Positions 44,761 through 56,500 of a DNA stretch of 64,000 bases are shown in pieces (position 1 is the stretch's first letter; the number at the start of each line of letters is the position of its first letter). Origin of the DNA: Molanna angustata (lineage: Eukaryota > Arthropoda > Insecta > Trichoptera > Molannidae). The notes under the pieces are model-generated. The model had not been told where the DNA came from. It made no database searches and was given only the letters and a program-made list of their open reading frames with translations. Both the position numbers and the translations under genes were made by a program. The stretch covers positions 17,334,275-17,398,274 of the forward strand of contig OY754984.1 in assembly GCA_963576475.1 (NCBI GenBank). Reading direction: 5' to 3'.

Positions 44761-46345
44761 ATTATTCTATAGGCGTCATTATATTTCACATGAAGTCATT
44801 CTATTGTCGATCTTCTGTACGATACCCATATTTCTCACGTGTACATACCTGTACAGAATGCATTGAACAAACTTCTTTTCATTTGGAATGAGCACCTATA
44901 GAATCTGTGGGCGAGCATGTTCGAGATAGCACTTATGCTTCTTCTCTAACGTGATTATGCATGTGTTACGACTCGCTTTTGGTGAATTTAATCGATCTCT
45001 TCAAAAATGCTGTACATAATATGAACCTCCGAAAAGGCATATAACGTACAGTGACTCATGAAGCCCTATAAACAATCAATCTCGGCACCACAGTTGGCAA
45101 AAATAAAAACTCTCCGATTTTTACGACTCTTTCTAAATTCAATATTGTGGGATGCAACCGGTTAATAAAACAAGGGAAATGGATAAGGGTATCGGTACTG
45201 AGCAATGCCTTTTTATGATGGCCGTATAATTATTACTAGGAGGTCATGCCGATAGGTTTTATTGGATACTGGAGGGTTGTAAAAAATGATAAAATCATAA
45301 AAAAGCAACAATAAAAAACTCGACCGTTTATTGAATAATGGATCCGTTTTCGCTTTGGACCTCCTCGATCGCGAATTCAAGAGTACTTACCGTTATAAAT
45401 TTATGATTCACGTATCGGCCTTAACCTCGCAAAAATTAATAATGAAGTTTCAGTTATGTATATTCTGCCCGTTCAGAGAAACAAGATAGCTTTTATCGTA
45501 TATCTGGATCCAGGCTAACTTTGGTCCATAAACTTTGAAACCAGAGGAATGAGGTTAACTTCAATTCAGGAAAGTGAGTAATTTTAAGTAATAGTTCATT
45601 TACCAGGTCGTATCAAATAACTCAAACCAAATAAACAAAAACAATTAAATGTACTGCTCAGTTTATTCCTCATAAGCCTTTTAGACCAATGGAAAAAAAT
45701 ATACAAAAAAAATCCACCTTAAGTTTTGATCTTATGCATACAAGCTCTTTCCTGCACACTAATAATCCCTTTTTTCCTCAATTTGTTCTTATTCCTCATA
45801 AAAAAAATTCGTCTTTTCATTGTTATTCTTATACTACTTCAATATTTGTTCAATATTTTTATTTTTGTTTTTAAAATTTTTTGGCTTGTAATAATTTTAA
45901 AAGCACCATAATTCAACCACACAATGTAGGTATTAAGCTGTAGATATCTGAAAAAAATCAATTATCAAGCCTACATTATATAAAATATAATACGTCATTT
46001 TATTTTTTGCTATTTGAAAATCCCATTTAAGCTGAATCTGTCTTTTTAATAGTTGAAATAAATTATATATCAAATATATTATTTTTTACACTCTTTTCTC
46101 AAACTTCACGTCTCCGTCTGTACCTACTGGAATTTTGTAATCGATTTTTAACCAATTAAAATTAAAATGAAAATTTAATTATATTAATTAATTAATGTAA
46201 TGTATACTTAAGAAAAACAGATAGGTAACAAATTTAATATGCGAAGTATTAAATAAAAATTTTTGATTGCTAGTTCTTGGTGGAATTCCATGAAAATTTC
46301 TTAAATTTTTTAATAAATATTAAAAATAAAAAATGTAAATTACTT
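44761..46345. other. AT-rich spacer, no gene seen
   Basis: No recognised coding frame or array. Confidence 0.5.
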
Positions 46346-46349
46346 AATT

Positions 46350-46478
46350 CCACTGCTTATTTAGACTACAACCTTTAAGCGGTTTCGTGCTAAGCACTTT
46401 TTCAAGTAGATACCTACTACTTGAAAATGTGCTTATTACGAAACCGGTTGTAGGTTGTAGTCTAAATAAACAGTGAAA
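46350..46478. repeat. ~130-bp palindrome, hammerhead-like type 2
   Basis: Left arm CACTGCTTATTTAGACTACA...TTCAAGTAG and right arm CTACTTGAAAATGTGC...GTCTAAATAAACAGTG are near-perfect inverted copies with a few-base loop. Each arm has a TTGAAAATG - stem - ACGAAACCGG layout, parallel to the 3.5-kb palindrome (TTGATAATG - stem - GCGAAATAGC). Confidence 0.8.
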
Positions 46479-46679
46479 TAAAGTTAAAAACGTTTTTAAT
46501 TTTTAAAGTTTATTAAAAATTTTAAAAATAAAAAATTATTATGTGTAGAAAACTTTGAAAACGTGGTCCATAATTTTGTTTATATTATTTGTATAATAAA
46601 TATTTTTGATAACATGTGTTCCGCGTTCTCTTGACAAATATGTATATTTGTAGAAAAGGTTTTCACGTTTTAAGATGTA

Positions 46680-46950
46680 TTCCTTCTTTCTCTTCTGGTG
46701 CCCTGTCAGGAACCTCCGACATTGCTGATCACTCTGACGAATCCCCCTCTGTCCTGTGCTTCCCGGAATATCTGCTCCTCGGTTCTGCAGCCCGTCCATT
46801 CCCATTATGTAACGCAGCCAGGACATCTGTCTCCTTCCAGTCCCTCGGCGACCTTCTTCTATTTTGTCCTCTAGTATTAATTGAATGGGGTCTAGATAAG
46901 CGATCTTGCGGACTTTTATTGTAGACAGGAGTTGCTTGAATGTATTTGTA
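46680..46950 (-). pseudogene. RT C-terminal fragment (leftward)
   Basis: Minus-strand frames give PHSINTRGQNRRRSPRDWKE, then MSWLRYIMGMDGLQNR and TGHQKRKKE. The WLR.....TGL / GRRRSPRDWKE pattern is the post-RT tail of insect non-LTR ORF2. Frameshifts separate the blocks. Confidence 0.65.
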
Positions 46951-47745
46951 TGAAAAAAAGCCCGATCGGAAAATTAAACTGGAAAAATCAATAGAATAAC
47001 AAATTCAAGAGAGCTTTAACTTTTTGAAAAGTTTATTGGTCATATATGGGCTGAATGTATACAGATTTGAAAGAAGTGCAAAAGTAGAATTTATTCAAAG
47101 CTCTTTTTAGCTTCCGTTTGTTTCAAAAGTCTACACGGCTTTGTATTCACGATAGTCTAGGGGAAGTTATTTCGCCATTTCAAAGTTTTATAATCTGTTA
47201 TAGGTATTTCCTCCTCTACTTACATATGGTTAATCTTTGTTTCAATGAATATAAGAGTCTTCTACTCTTCCACGAAGAATTTAAATTCAGATATACGACC
47301 ATTCACTTCGGAGCTGTTGAAAAACTTTAGTAAATGACTACACAAACAATCAGTATTTTTAGGACAAAAACAATATTTCGCATCTCTTATAGTATTTCAA
47401 ACGTTGATTGAATATTATAAGAGAACCTTTGTTGAGGCCGATCATTCACTTTTCATATACATATGTACCATGATCTGGTATTTTTATGATTCAAATAGTA
47501 TTTAACATCTCAATATAATATACATGGCTTACGTCCTGTCATCGACTGGTTAACGTGTTCAGTTTATGCGCTTGCGGTTGAAGGTTCAATTTTATTCATC
47601 AAAATTCCTTCACTTGAGAATAAGCTCAAAAAAACTATCGACATCTATGAAGTAATGAAAAAAACTATTTTGAAAAATAGAGAAAAATCGTAATAAAAAC
47701 ACTTTTCTATCACAATTTAATGATTGAAATAAAAAAAATATAGAT
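46951..47745. other. AT-rich spacer, no gene seen
   Basis: A weak tRNA-like stretch (GACTGGTTAACGTGTT ... GAAGGTTCAATTTT) at about 47547-47595 may be a degenerate SINE head. Nothing else. Confidence 0.4.
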
Positions 47746-47746
47746 C

Positions 47747-47803
47747 TCACTCACTCACTCACTCACTCACTCACTCACTCATTTATTTATTTATTTATTT
47801 ATA
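47747..47803 (+). repeat. (CTCA)n then (TTTA)n microsatellites
   Basis: About eight CTCA units followed by about five TTTA units. Confidence 0.95.
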
Positions 47804-47859
47804 CGCCTTTTACATTGTTCAAATATTTACTGGTTACACTGCAAGTTTTAAAATATATA

Positions 47860-48281
47860 CAGTAGAGTCTCACTAATCCGGCACTAGTAAAAACCAGGGG
47901 GTGCCGGATTACTGGATTGTATAGAAAAATTCAAAATTAATTAATAAAATAAAGCATTTCATAGTGTACTAATTCAATAAGGGAATATACATTTATTTAC
48001 TTGAAAAATTCTTGCTCGACATTTTGGCTTACACTATTTGAATTTGCACATTCACTATGAAAAATAACTTAATAACAGCAGCGGAAGGTATGTTTCTAAG
48101 CGAGAATGTGCGCACAAAGATAAACGCGCGCTATTGTGACAAGATTTTAGTAAACACAGACTGACGCAAAGGTTGCGAGCGCCGGGCGAGCGTAGGAAGT
48201 GGTGGGGGAGGCGCGAGCTGATGGTGCCGGACTACTGGACGTGCCGAAGTACTGAAGTGCCGGATTAGTGAGACTCTACTG
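47860..48281. mobile_element. pogo/Tc1-type MITE, 422 bp, TA TSD
   Basis: Perfect ~26-bp inverted termini beginning CAGTAGAGTCTCACTAATCC, flanked by TA at 47858-47859 and 48282-48283. The interior repeats the terminal motif (GTGCCGGATTACTGGA, GTGCCGGACTACTGGACGTG) and has no transposase. CAGTAGAG-type ends with TA duplication are typical of pogo/Tigger-group elements. Confidence 0.92.
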
Positions 48282-48283
48282 TA

Positions 48284-48653
48284 ATAGTAATATAAAATAG
48301 ATATACACTAAATTTAAAAAAATACAATATCGCCACACAACAGCTTATCTAGTTGTGGTGATCTTTTTTTAATTTTTTGTATAATTTTATTTTCATTTTA
48401 AATATTAATGTATCTTCTTTTCTGTAGAAACTATTTTCTATTCTACTTTATTGAAAATTAAAAACGAGTGAGTTAATTTTCAAACGAGTGTCGTTATAAT
48501 GTTATTTGCTAATGTCGGTTTTCAATGTGACCTATGACAACATACTGACCCAACACGACAAGGAATAACTTTTTATTGACCCATCATGTTAATGTGTGTC
48601 CATACGTTTGTTATTGCGCCACATCGGAGTTGTGAATACAAAATAAGAGATAC
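48284..48653. other. Spacer between MITE and tandem duplication
   Basis: No gene recognised. Confidence 0.5.
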
Positions 48654-48784
48654 AAAATTCGTACGGACGTGACTGAACTTATAAGTCCTTTAAATGCCTT
48701 CAAAAAAGGACACCCAATATGTTTTATGTATCCTTGGTGAAAAAATATTTGTTTTTTTATTTGACGATTTCGTTTATTTATTTA

Positions 48785-49150
48785 TACTAGTGATCGTTCT
48801 GAGATAAAAATACGACCGCATTCCATAAAGTTTGAAAAGTCATCAGACCTGATATGTATTCTAGTGGTCGTTCTGAGGTAAAAATACGACCGCAATCCAT
48901 TTAGTTTGAAAAGTCATCAGTCCTGATACTTATATGTATTAGTGATCGTTCTGAGGTATAAATACGACCGCAATCCATTAAGTCATCAGACCTGATATGT
49001 GTACAAGTGGTCGTTCTGAGGTAAAAATACGACCGCAATCCATTATGTTTGAAAAGTCATCAGACCTGATATTTAAACAAGTGAACGTTCTGAGGGGAAA
49101 ATACGACCGCAATCCATTAAGTTTGAAAATTCATCAGACCTGATAAGTAT
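48785..49150 (+). repeat. ACGACCGCAATCC minisatellite (copy 1; also 50480-50845)
   Basis: Five units of roughly 60-80 bp, each with GATCGTTCTGAG(G/A)T, AAATACGACCGCAATCCAT and GTCATCAGACCTGATA. The arrays in both tandem copies look identical, so the array predates the duplication. Confidence 0.9.
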
Positions 49151-49984
49151 TTGATAAAAAAATCATGTATTTTAATGACAATGACAACAACTTGGGATAA
49201 AGCTTATCTGTACACAGTAGTGCAATATAGTTCCTCCACCTGGAAATAAGCGCACGCACAGAGGGTGGATACCTCCCTAAACGAGGTCTATAGATTAATA
49301 ACGAGATACATCAAATCAACACCCTCTAGTAAGCTGTACGCTCTCAGTGGACTTGCCCCGCCAAACTTCAGGCGAGAAGTGACAGCACGTATGGAAAGAA
49401 TGAAACCTTGAAGAATACACCACACCTGAACGCCTCAAATCTCAGAGGAGTTTCCAAAACACGACCAAACCCCTAGGAGATACTCCAAAGAATGCCAGAG
49501 TGCGTCTGTGGTGGGACACAACGGAGGGCACAAATGATGCCATTTATAATAAACCAACGGCCCCCGGAAGCACATGTGGAAAACTATAATATATTGCATA
49601 TATGTATGTTATTTTCAATTTGACAAGTAAGGAGACATCTGTGTAAATTGTTTATAAATAAGTAGCATGGTTTAGAACCATACTCGGGGATATTTATTAA
49701 CGTATTAGAAATAGTTCTTATATTTAAGGACAGATGTCTATTATTAATAATTGATTTATTGAAATATATTATTTTAGTGGCTTTCCAAGAAATGACTCAT
49801 AATTAATGATTAGGTATTGATTTTAATTTTTGAAAGGGAACAATAAAGAGATTTCTTTATTAATTGAAAATTAAGAAATCTCATTCTGGTTACAGTCACC
49901 ACCTTGTAGACAGTTAACTATAACTTGTTATAAGAGTTATACTTGTATAAGAGTTAATCATTTAAAAACTCCTCAAACATCAAA

Positions 49985-50165
49985 AAATATTCTCTCTTCT
50001 GGAGAAAAGAGAGTATTCTACAAAAACCCTCAACAGTGCGACTGCGGAGAAACGCAGGACAGCGAGCATATCCGATGCCACCTGGCCAGTCTGATTGGGA
50101 AGCTCTTAATAAACGAGCCCACCTAGTGGATGACGCAAAGGAGTTTTGGACTTTCTGGGGGCGGG
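49985..50165 (+). pseudogene. RT C-terminal zinc-knuckle fossil (copy 1; copy 2 at 51680-51860)
   Basis: The plus strand reads RVFYKNPQQCDCGETQDSEH then IRCHLAS, the cysteine/histidine terminal motif of insect non-LTR ORF2. Upstream at 49330-49400 the text LSGLAPPNFR-like frames may belong to the same ORF. Heavily decayed. Confidence 0.55.
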
Positions 50166-50348
50166 TGATCATTTCGGCACATGTATGTTGACCGACACGA
50201 CAAAATAAGAATTTTCTGAAGCCAAAAAATTCGCCTTATTCGGTCTATGATCTTCCCACTCAACCTTTCATAAATCAAAATAATTCATTCGTAAATTATC
50301 TATAGTTTGCAGTTTAAATGTCAATTCATTCAGAGACCAAAGCGAAAA

Positions 50349-52043
50349 AAAATTCGTACGGACGTGACTGAACTTATAAGTCCTTTAAATGCCTTCAAAA
50401 AAGGACACCCAATATGTTTTATGTATCCTTGGTGAAAAAATATTTGTTTTTTTATTTGACGATTTCGTTTATTTATTTATACTAGTGATCGTTCTGAGAT
50501 AAAAATACGACCGCATTCCATAAAGTTTGAAAAGTCATCAGACCTGATATGTATTCTAGTGGTCGTTCTGAGGTAAAAATACGACCGCAATCCATTTAGT
50601 TTGAAAAGTCATCAGTCCTGATACTTATATGTATTAGTGATCGTTCTGAGGTATAAATACGACCGCAATCCATTAAGTCATCAGACCTGATATGTGTACA
50701 AGTGGTCGTTCTGAGGTAAAAATACGACCGCAATCCATTATGTTTGAAAAGTCATCAGACCTGATATTTAAACAAGTGAACGTTCTGAGGGGAAAATACG
50801 ACCGCAATCCATTAAGTTTGAAAATTCATCAGACCTGATAAGTATTTGATAAAAAAATCATGTATTTTAATGACAATGACAACAACTTGGGATAAAGCTT
50901 ATCTGTACACAGTAGTGCAATATAGTTCCTCCACCTGGAAATAAGCGCACGCACAGAGGGTGGATACCTCCCTAAACGAGGTCTATAGATTAATAACGAG
51001 ATACATCAAATCAACACCCTCTAGTAAGCTGTACGCTCTCAGTGGACTTGCCCCGCCAAACTTCTGGCGAGAAGTGACAGCACGTATGGAAAGAATGAAA
51101 CCTTGAAGAATACACCACACCTGAACGCCTCAAATCTCAGAGGAGTTTCCAAAACACGACCAAACCCCTAGGAGATACTCCAAAGAATGCCAGAGTGCGT
51201 CTGTGGTGGGACACAACGGAGGGCACAAATGATGCCATTTATAATAAACCAACGGCCCCCGGAAGCACATGTGGAAAACTATAATATATTGCATATATGT
51301 ATGTTATTTTCAATTTGACAAGTAAGGAGACATCTGTGTAAATTGTTTATAAATAAGTAGCATGGTTTAGAACCATACTCGGGGATATTTATTAACGTAT
51401 TAGAAATAGTTCTTATATTTAAGGACAGATGTCTATTATTAATAATTGATTTATTGAAATATATTATTTTAGTGGCTTTCCAAGAAATGACTCATAATTA
51501 ATGATTAGGTATTGATTTTAATTTTTGAAAGGGAACAATAAAGAGATTTCTTTATTAATTGAAAATTAAGAAATCTCATTCTGGTTACAGTCACCACCTT
51601 GTAGACAGTTAACTATAACTTGTTATAAGAGTTATACTTGTATAAGAGTTAATCATTTAAAAACTCCTCAAACATCAAAAAATATTCTCTCTTCTGGAGA
51701 AAAGAGAGTATTCTACAAAAACCCTCAACAGTGCGACTGCGGAGAAACGCAGGACAGCGAGCATATCCGATGCCACCTGGCCAGTCTGATTGGGAAGCTC
51801 TTAATAAACGAGCCCACCTAGTGGATGACGCAAAGGAGTTTTGGACTTTCTGGGGGCGGGTGATCATTTCGGCACATGTATGTTGACCGACACGACAAAA
51901 TAAGAATTTTCTGAAGCCAAAAAATTCGCCTTATTCGGTCTATGATCTTCCCACTCAACCTTTCATAAATCAAAATAATTCATTCGTAAATTATCTATAG
52001 TTTGCAGTTTAAATGTCAATTCATTCAGAGACCAAAGCGAAAA
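50349..52043 (+). repeat. 1695-bp tandem duplication, copy 2
   Basis: Second unit, starting and ending at the A-run CGAAAAAAAA that also ends copy 1. Confidence 0.95.
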
Positions 52044-52278
52044 AAAATATATATTTACTTGGATATTTAACAAAGGCAGAGAAGAGAGAGAAAGATTATT
52101 ACACATAATGAACTGAACAAATATGTTTTACTATTTATACCACCTTCTAACAAGAATAGGTCAAAAGAAACTTTAATCAAACTACCAGGTATTAAACACT
52201 AAACAACTAGACGGATTGTTCCGGACTATGTAGGGCGGAAAAACTAGTGTAGGAATAATTGTTTTATTACAAAATTTA

Positions 52279-53290
52279 GAGCCCGTTCCCACTATTCGGA
52301 TGTTGTCGGACGATTTTTTTACGTGTGTCGGGCCTCTGTTCCCACTTGTCGACTTGTCGGATGTCGGGCCACGATATACCTACATGGGTAGAGCCAATAT
52401 TCGGCAACGATGCGACTGTGCGCGATGGACGTAGACGAAGCTTTTATAGCAATGTGTAGTTTTAGAAGAAAATGAAAAGATATATCGTACCTATGTATTG
52501 TCATATTTATACTTTTATCAAAATTATATTATTATCATATTTATATTATTGTCATATTTATATTTTTATCATAATTATATTATTATTATTATATAATTTA
52601 TATTATCATATTTCTATTTTTATCATAATTATATTATGTATTATCATATTTATAATATTTTCATATTTATATTTTTGTCATAATTGTATGACAAAATATA
52701 TACATATATAATTGTCATATATAATTGTTTTATGTTTTATTATATTTATAAAATTGTCATATTTACATATATTATTATCATATTTATATTTTTATCATAA
52801 TAATATTATTATTATATAATTTATATTATCATATTTCTATTTTTATTATAATTTTATTATTGTCATATTTATAATATTGTCATCTTTGTATTATCATCAT
52901 ATTTTTATTTTTGTCATAATTCTATTATTATCATATTAACATTTTAATCATAATTATATTATTATCATATTTATATTTTCATCATAATTATATTATGATC
53001 ATCCATACGTTTAATGAATATAATAATATTTTTCAATTGAAAATAGTTTACGTAATGTTGTCTTTCTTCCAAACACAGCACCGTGCGCTACCGCATTTCG
53101 ACAACGAATGATCGAGGTGACCCGCGGGGAACGGTAGTGGGGAGAGATTGTCGGGCCCGACACCCGACATAGTGTGAACAGCGTCATACAAACTCCTATG
53201 CGAGCGGGACAAGATCCAATTTTTTATCGGTGCTCTGGCGCTGACAAAACTTCCGACAAGTCTTCGCTATCGGGCAAGTGTGAACAGCTC
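52279..53290. repeat. Possible ~1-kb MITE with AT minisatellite interior
   Basis: GAGCCCGTTCCCACTATTCG at 52279 and the reverse complement of AGTGTGAACAGCTC at 53277-53290 are imperfect inverted matches, and both ends carry clustered TTGTCGG motifs. The interior (about 52488-53000) is an irregular AT minisatellite. Against a simple MITE, the copy at 62411 continues past the right terminus with the same flank, so the true boundary is uncertain. Confidence 0.45.
52488..53000 (+). repeat. AT-rich minisatellite (TTATCATATTTATATTTTTA)
   Basis: Irregular units of about 30-45 bp built from TATCATATTTATATT, TTTTATCATAATTATATTAT and close variants, almost free of G and C on one strand. Confidence 0.85.
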
Positions 53291-53346
53291 CATTTAAAAT
53301 GTATTGCCACAAGAGGACCCGATATTTTATCAAGGCCAAATATATT
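53024..53346 (+). repeat. Dispersed repeat, left part, interrupted by I-type element
   Basis: From AATAATATTTTTCAATTGAA to AAGGCCAAATATATT this matches 62411-62740 with few differences. The repeat resumes at 58727 after the retrotransposon. Confidence 0.92.
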
Positions 53347-53507
53347 TTTTTTTTTTTATATATTTATTAGGCAATTCACACAATATTGTATGATTTGTGC
53401 CATAATTGTATTCACAGAACACTCAAACTTAAAAATAAACAAGACATACACTATGAACAGTATCAAATAAAAGAAAGTCACTTAACACTAAAAATAAACA
53501 TAAAATA

Positions 53508-56500
53508 TCAAAAAGTACATTTCAGAAGGATATTATTTTTAACAATAAATTTTATTAGCTTACGATACACATTATTTTTTTTGAGAGCTAGGAGGTGAGC
53601 AACATTAAAAGGTCTAGAGATTTCACTAAATTCGTTGTAAAGATTACCAGAAGACTGGATTGGGCACGAAAAGAACAGATGATCCAACGTTTCTATGTCG
53701 GTATTGCATTCACATACATCACTATCGACTATTTTAATTTTATTTAAATGACTTGCAATTAGACAGTGACCAATTCTCATGCGACAAATTATTGAAATTT
53801 CTTTTTTTGAAAATTTAACATCGTTGTACCAAGGTCTTCTTGGAATGATATTGTTTTGAATAGATTTGTAAAATGATCCTTTGGTTTCAGACAGCCAATC
53901 AGAGTTCCATTGATTCCATATTGAGTTTTTTAAAGAGCGAATCAGATCAGAATTAGGTAAAGAAAATGATTTTGCTACAACGCCTGAAGAAACTGCAGAC
54001 TTAGCATCAGTATCGGCAATTTCGTTACCAATAATACCTACATGAGCAGGGATCCAAGCAATCGAAATATTTTTGTCATTTTTCAAGGATGATAATAAAG
54101 ACTTAATTGAGCATATTAAATCGTTATCTGGGACTTTGGAGACATTATTTTTAATGAGTTTAATAGCACTGAGTGAATCTGTTAGTATTAAAATATCAGG
54201 AGAATATAAGTTTTGGGAGATAACAAGGGCTTCTTTTATAGCAAAGCATTCTGCGGTAAAGACGGACGTTTCTGGTGGCAATTTAAATTTATAAGATTTA
54301 TTGAGTGAAGGAATAGAAATGGCAGCTCCAGAATATCCATTTGATTCGAGTTTGGAACCGTCTGTGTATAAGCAAATAGCTGATGGCCAATGTGAGGAAA
54401 TTATGTTTTTAAACATTTTATTAATATTATTTGAATCACAATGTGACGATTTGTCTAAACCTATGTTTTCAAATGAATTAATAGGCACAGTTATTGCCTT
54501 ATATGATAATTGATAATATGGCAGGATTGGTGAAAAGGTAAACGGAGGAATTTTAGAAGAAAGTGAAAAATAACTTTTACATAAAAGAGGGGGGGATTTA
54601 TTTTTCCAAAAGTTATTCGACTGAGTAATTGAATGGAGTGTAGCCAATTTATTAGGGAGAGGGTGGGTACTCAAACGAAGTCTTTTAGAAATGAATTTAT
54701 CTGATAACAGTTGTCTTCTGAGGGAAAGTGGCATATCAGAATTTTCAATTTGAAGAGAGTTAATGGGCGAGGAGGACATAGCACCAATTATTAATCGTAA
54801 GCATTTTGACTGTAATTTTTCAAGATTTAATTTGAGATATATTGGTAGAGGATCCCATAAAAAACTGCCGTAGTCCATGTGACTACGGATGAGAGTATTG
54901 TAAAGAAGTTTCATTGTAGATGGATGAGCACCCCACCACACCTTTGTAACTGCACGAAGAACATTTATGTTTCGTTCACATTTAGAAATAATAAAATCAA
55001 TGTGAGGTTTCCATGATAATTTACGATGGAGGATTATACCAAGAAATTTAACAGTCTCAAAAATTGGAATCGGTATACGGTCAATTTGGATAGATATATT
55101 AGGTATTTTATGTTTTTTGGAGAAGACCACAACTTGACTTTTATGCGGAGCAAGTTCAAGACCATTTATATTAAGCCATACATTAAGACACTTAAGGGCA
55201 ATGTTAAAATTCTTTACAGCTGTATCAATTTTTTTCATAGAAAGATATAAAACAACATCATCAGCATACATTAGAATAGAACAGAGGCCTTCAACACATA
55301 TGTGTATGTCATGGCAATATATGTTAAAGAGGATGGGACTTAAAACTGACCCTTGAGGTAAACCTTTCCAAATAGTACGGATTTTGTCTTCGTTGGAGTT
55401 CAGAATTTTTATTATTCTTTCTGAAAAAATATTGTGTATGAGTTGGGATATTTTTCTAGGAATTCCAATTTTAAACAATTTTTCTTGGAGTAAAAAAAGA
55501 TTGACATTATCATATGCACTAGTTATATCCAAAAATGCAGCTAAAGTAAACTGTTGTTTTGTGTATGCAATTTGGATGTCAGTAGTCAAAATACTGATAT
55601 TATCCAAACAGGATTTAGATTTTCGGAAGCCAAACTGAATTGGAGAAAGCAACATTTTACTTTCCACAAACCAGTCTATTCTGTTTTTAATCAAATGTTC
55701 TAGTAATTTTAGAAAACATGATGACAAAGCAATAGGGCGATAGGAAGACCCTATTGTTGGGTCTTTACCAGGCTTAAGAATGGGCAGAATTAAGTGAGTT
55801 TTCCAGGATTTAGGTATATAGCCAGATTGAAATATGAAATTATAAATATCTAAAAGGAAAGATTTGAATTTGAGGGGAGAGTGTTGAATAAAAGAATAAG
55901 GGATGTTATCGATTCCAGGGGTATTACTGTGAACTGTTTTAAGAGGAATTAGCAATTCTTCCATAGTAAAAGGGGCACAAAACCAGGAGGAAGAAGGCTC
56001 TATGCTCGCATAATATTTAATTTCGTTTAAATTAGGGGCATAAGGAGGGGCCAGTCTATCTAAGAATGACTCAATCCAGGTGTTCGTACAAGCATGTTGA
56101 ATTTTAGAAGAATAAGCCGATCTAAATCTGCGGATTTTTTCCCAGACATATGAAATGGGAGAATCTGGTGAGAGGGAATTGCAAAAGTCAATCCACCCTT
56201 TTCGTTTTTTCTTACGAAGAAATAACTTTACTTTCGCTTGGATCATCTTAACCGCCAAATAATTATCTAGGGACATGTTTTTCCTATATTTATGCATAGC
56301 CTCTTTTCTTAATTTTATAATATTGGAGCATTCTTCATCCCACCATGGAGCTTGTGGGGTATGCCTGGAGAATTTTTTGCATAAGGGAATGGCTGAGTCG
56401 GCCGCAATTTCTAAAGTATGTATCAGATTGGACAATGCAATGGGAATCTGAGAGATATCAGAAAGTGAGTTAAGAGGAATAATCGAATCTAATTTTGACT

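Larger units (their letters stand above)
48654..50348 (+). repeat. 1695-bp tandem duplication, copy 1
   Basis: Every segment compared here recurs 1695 bp downstream. The only difference I found is A at 49370 versus T at 51065. The unit contains a five-copy 60-80-bp minisatellite, RT debris and ~600 bp of AT-rich filler. Near identity implies a very recent event or an assembly duplication. Confidence 0.95.

Noticed and set aside
47747..47803. Regulatory repeat
   Set aside because: Plain CTCA/TTTA microsatellites.
52279..53290. Definite MITE with paired termini
   Set aside because: The inverted match is imperfect and the related copy at 62.4 kb continues beyond the supposed right end; kept only as a possibility.
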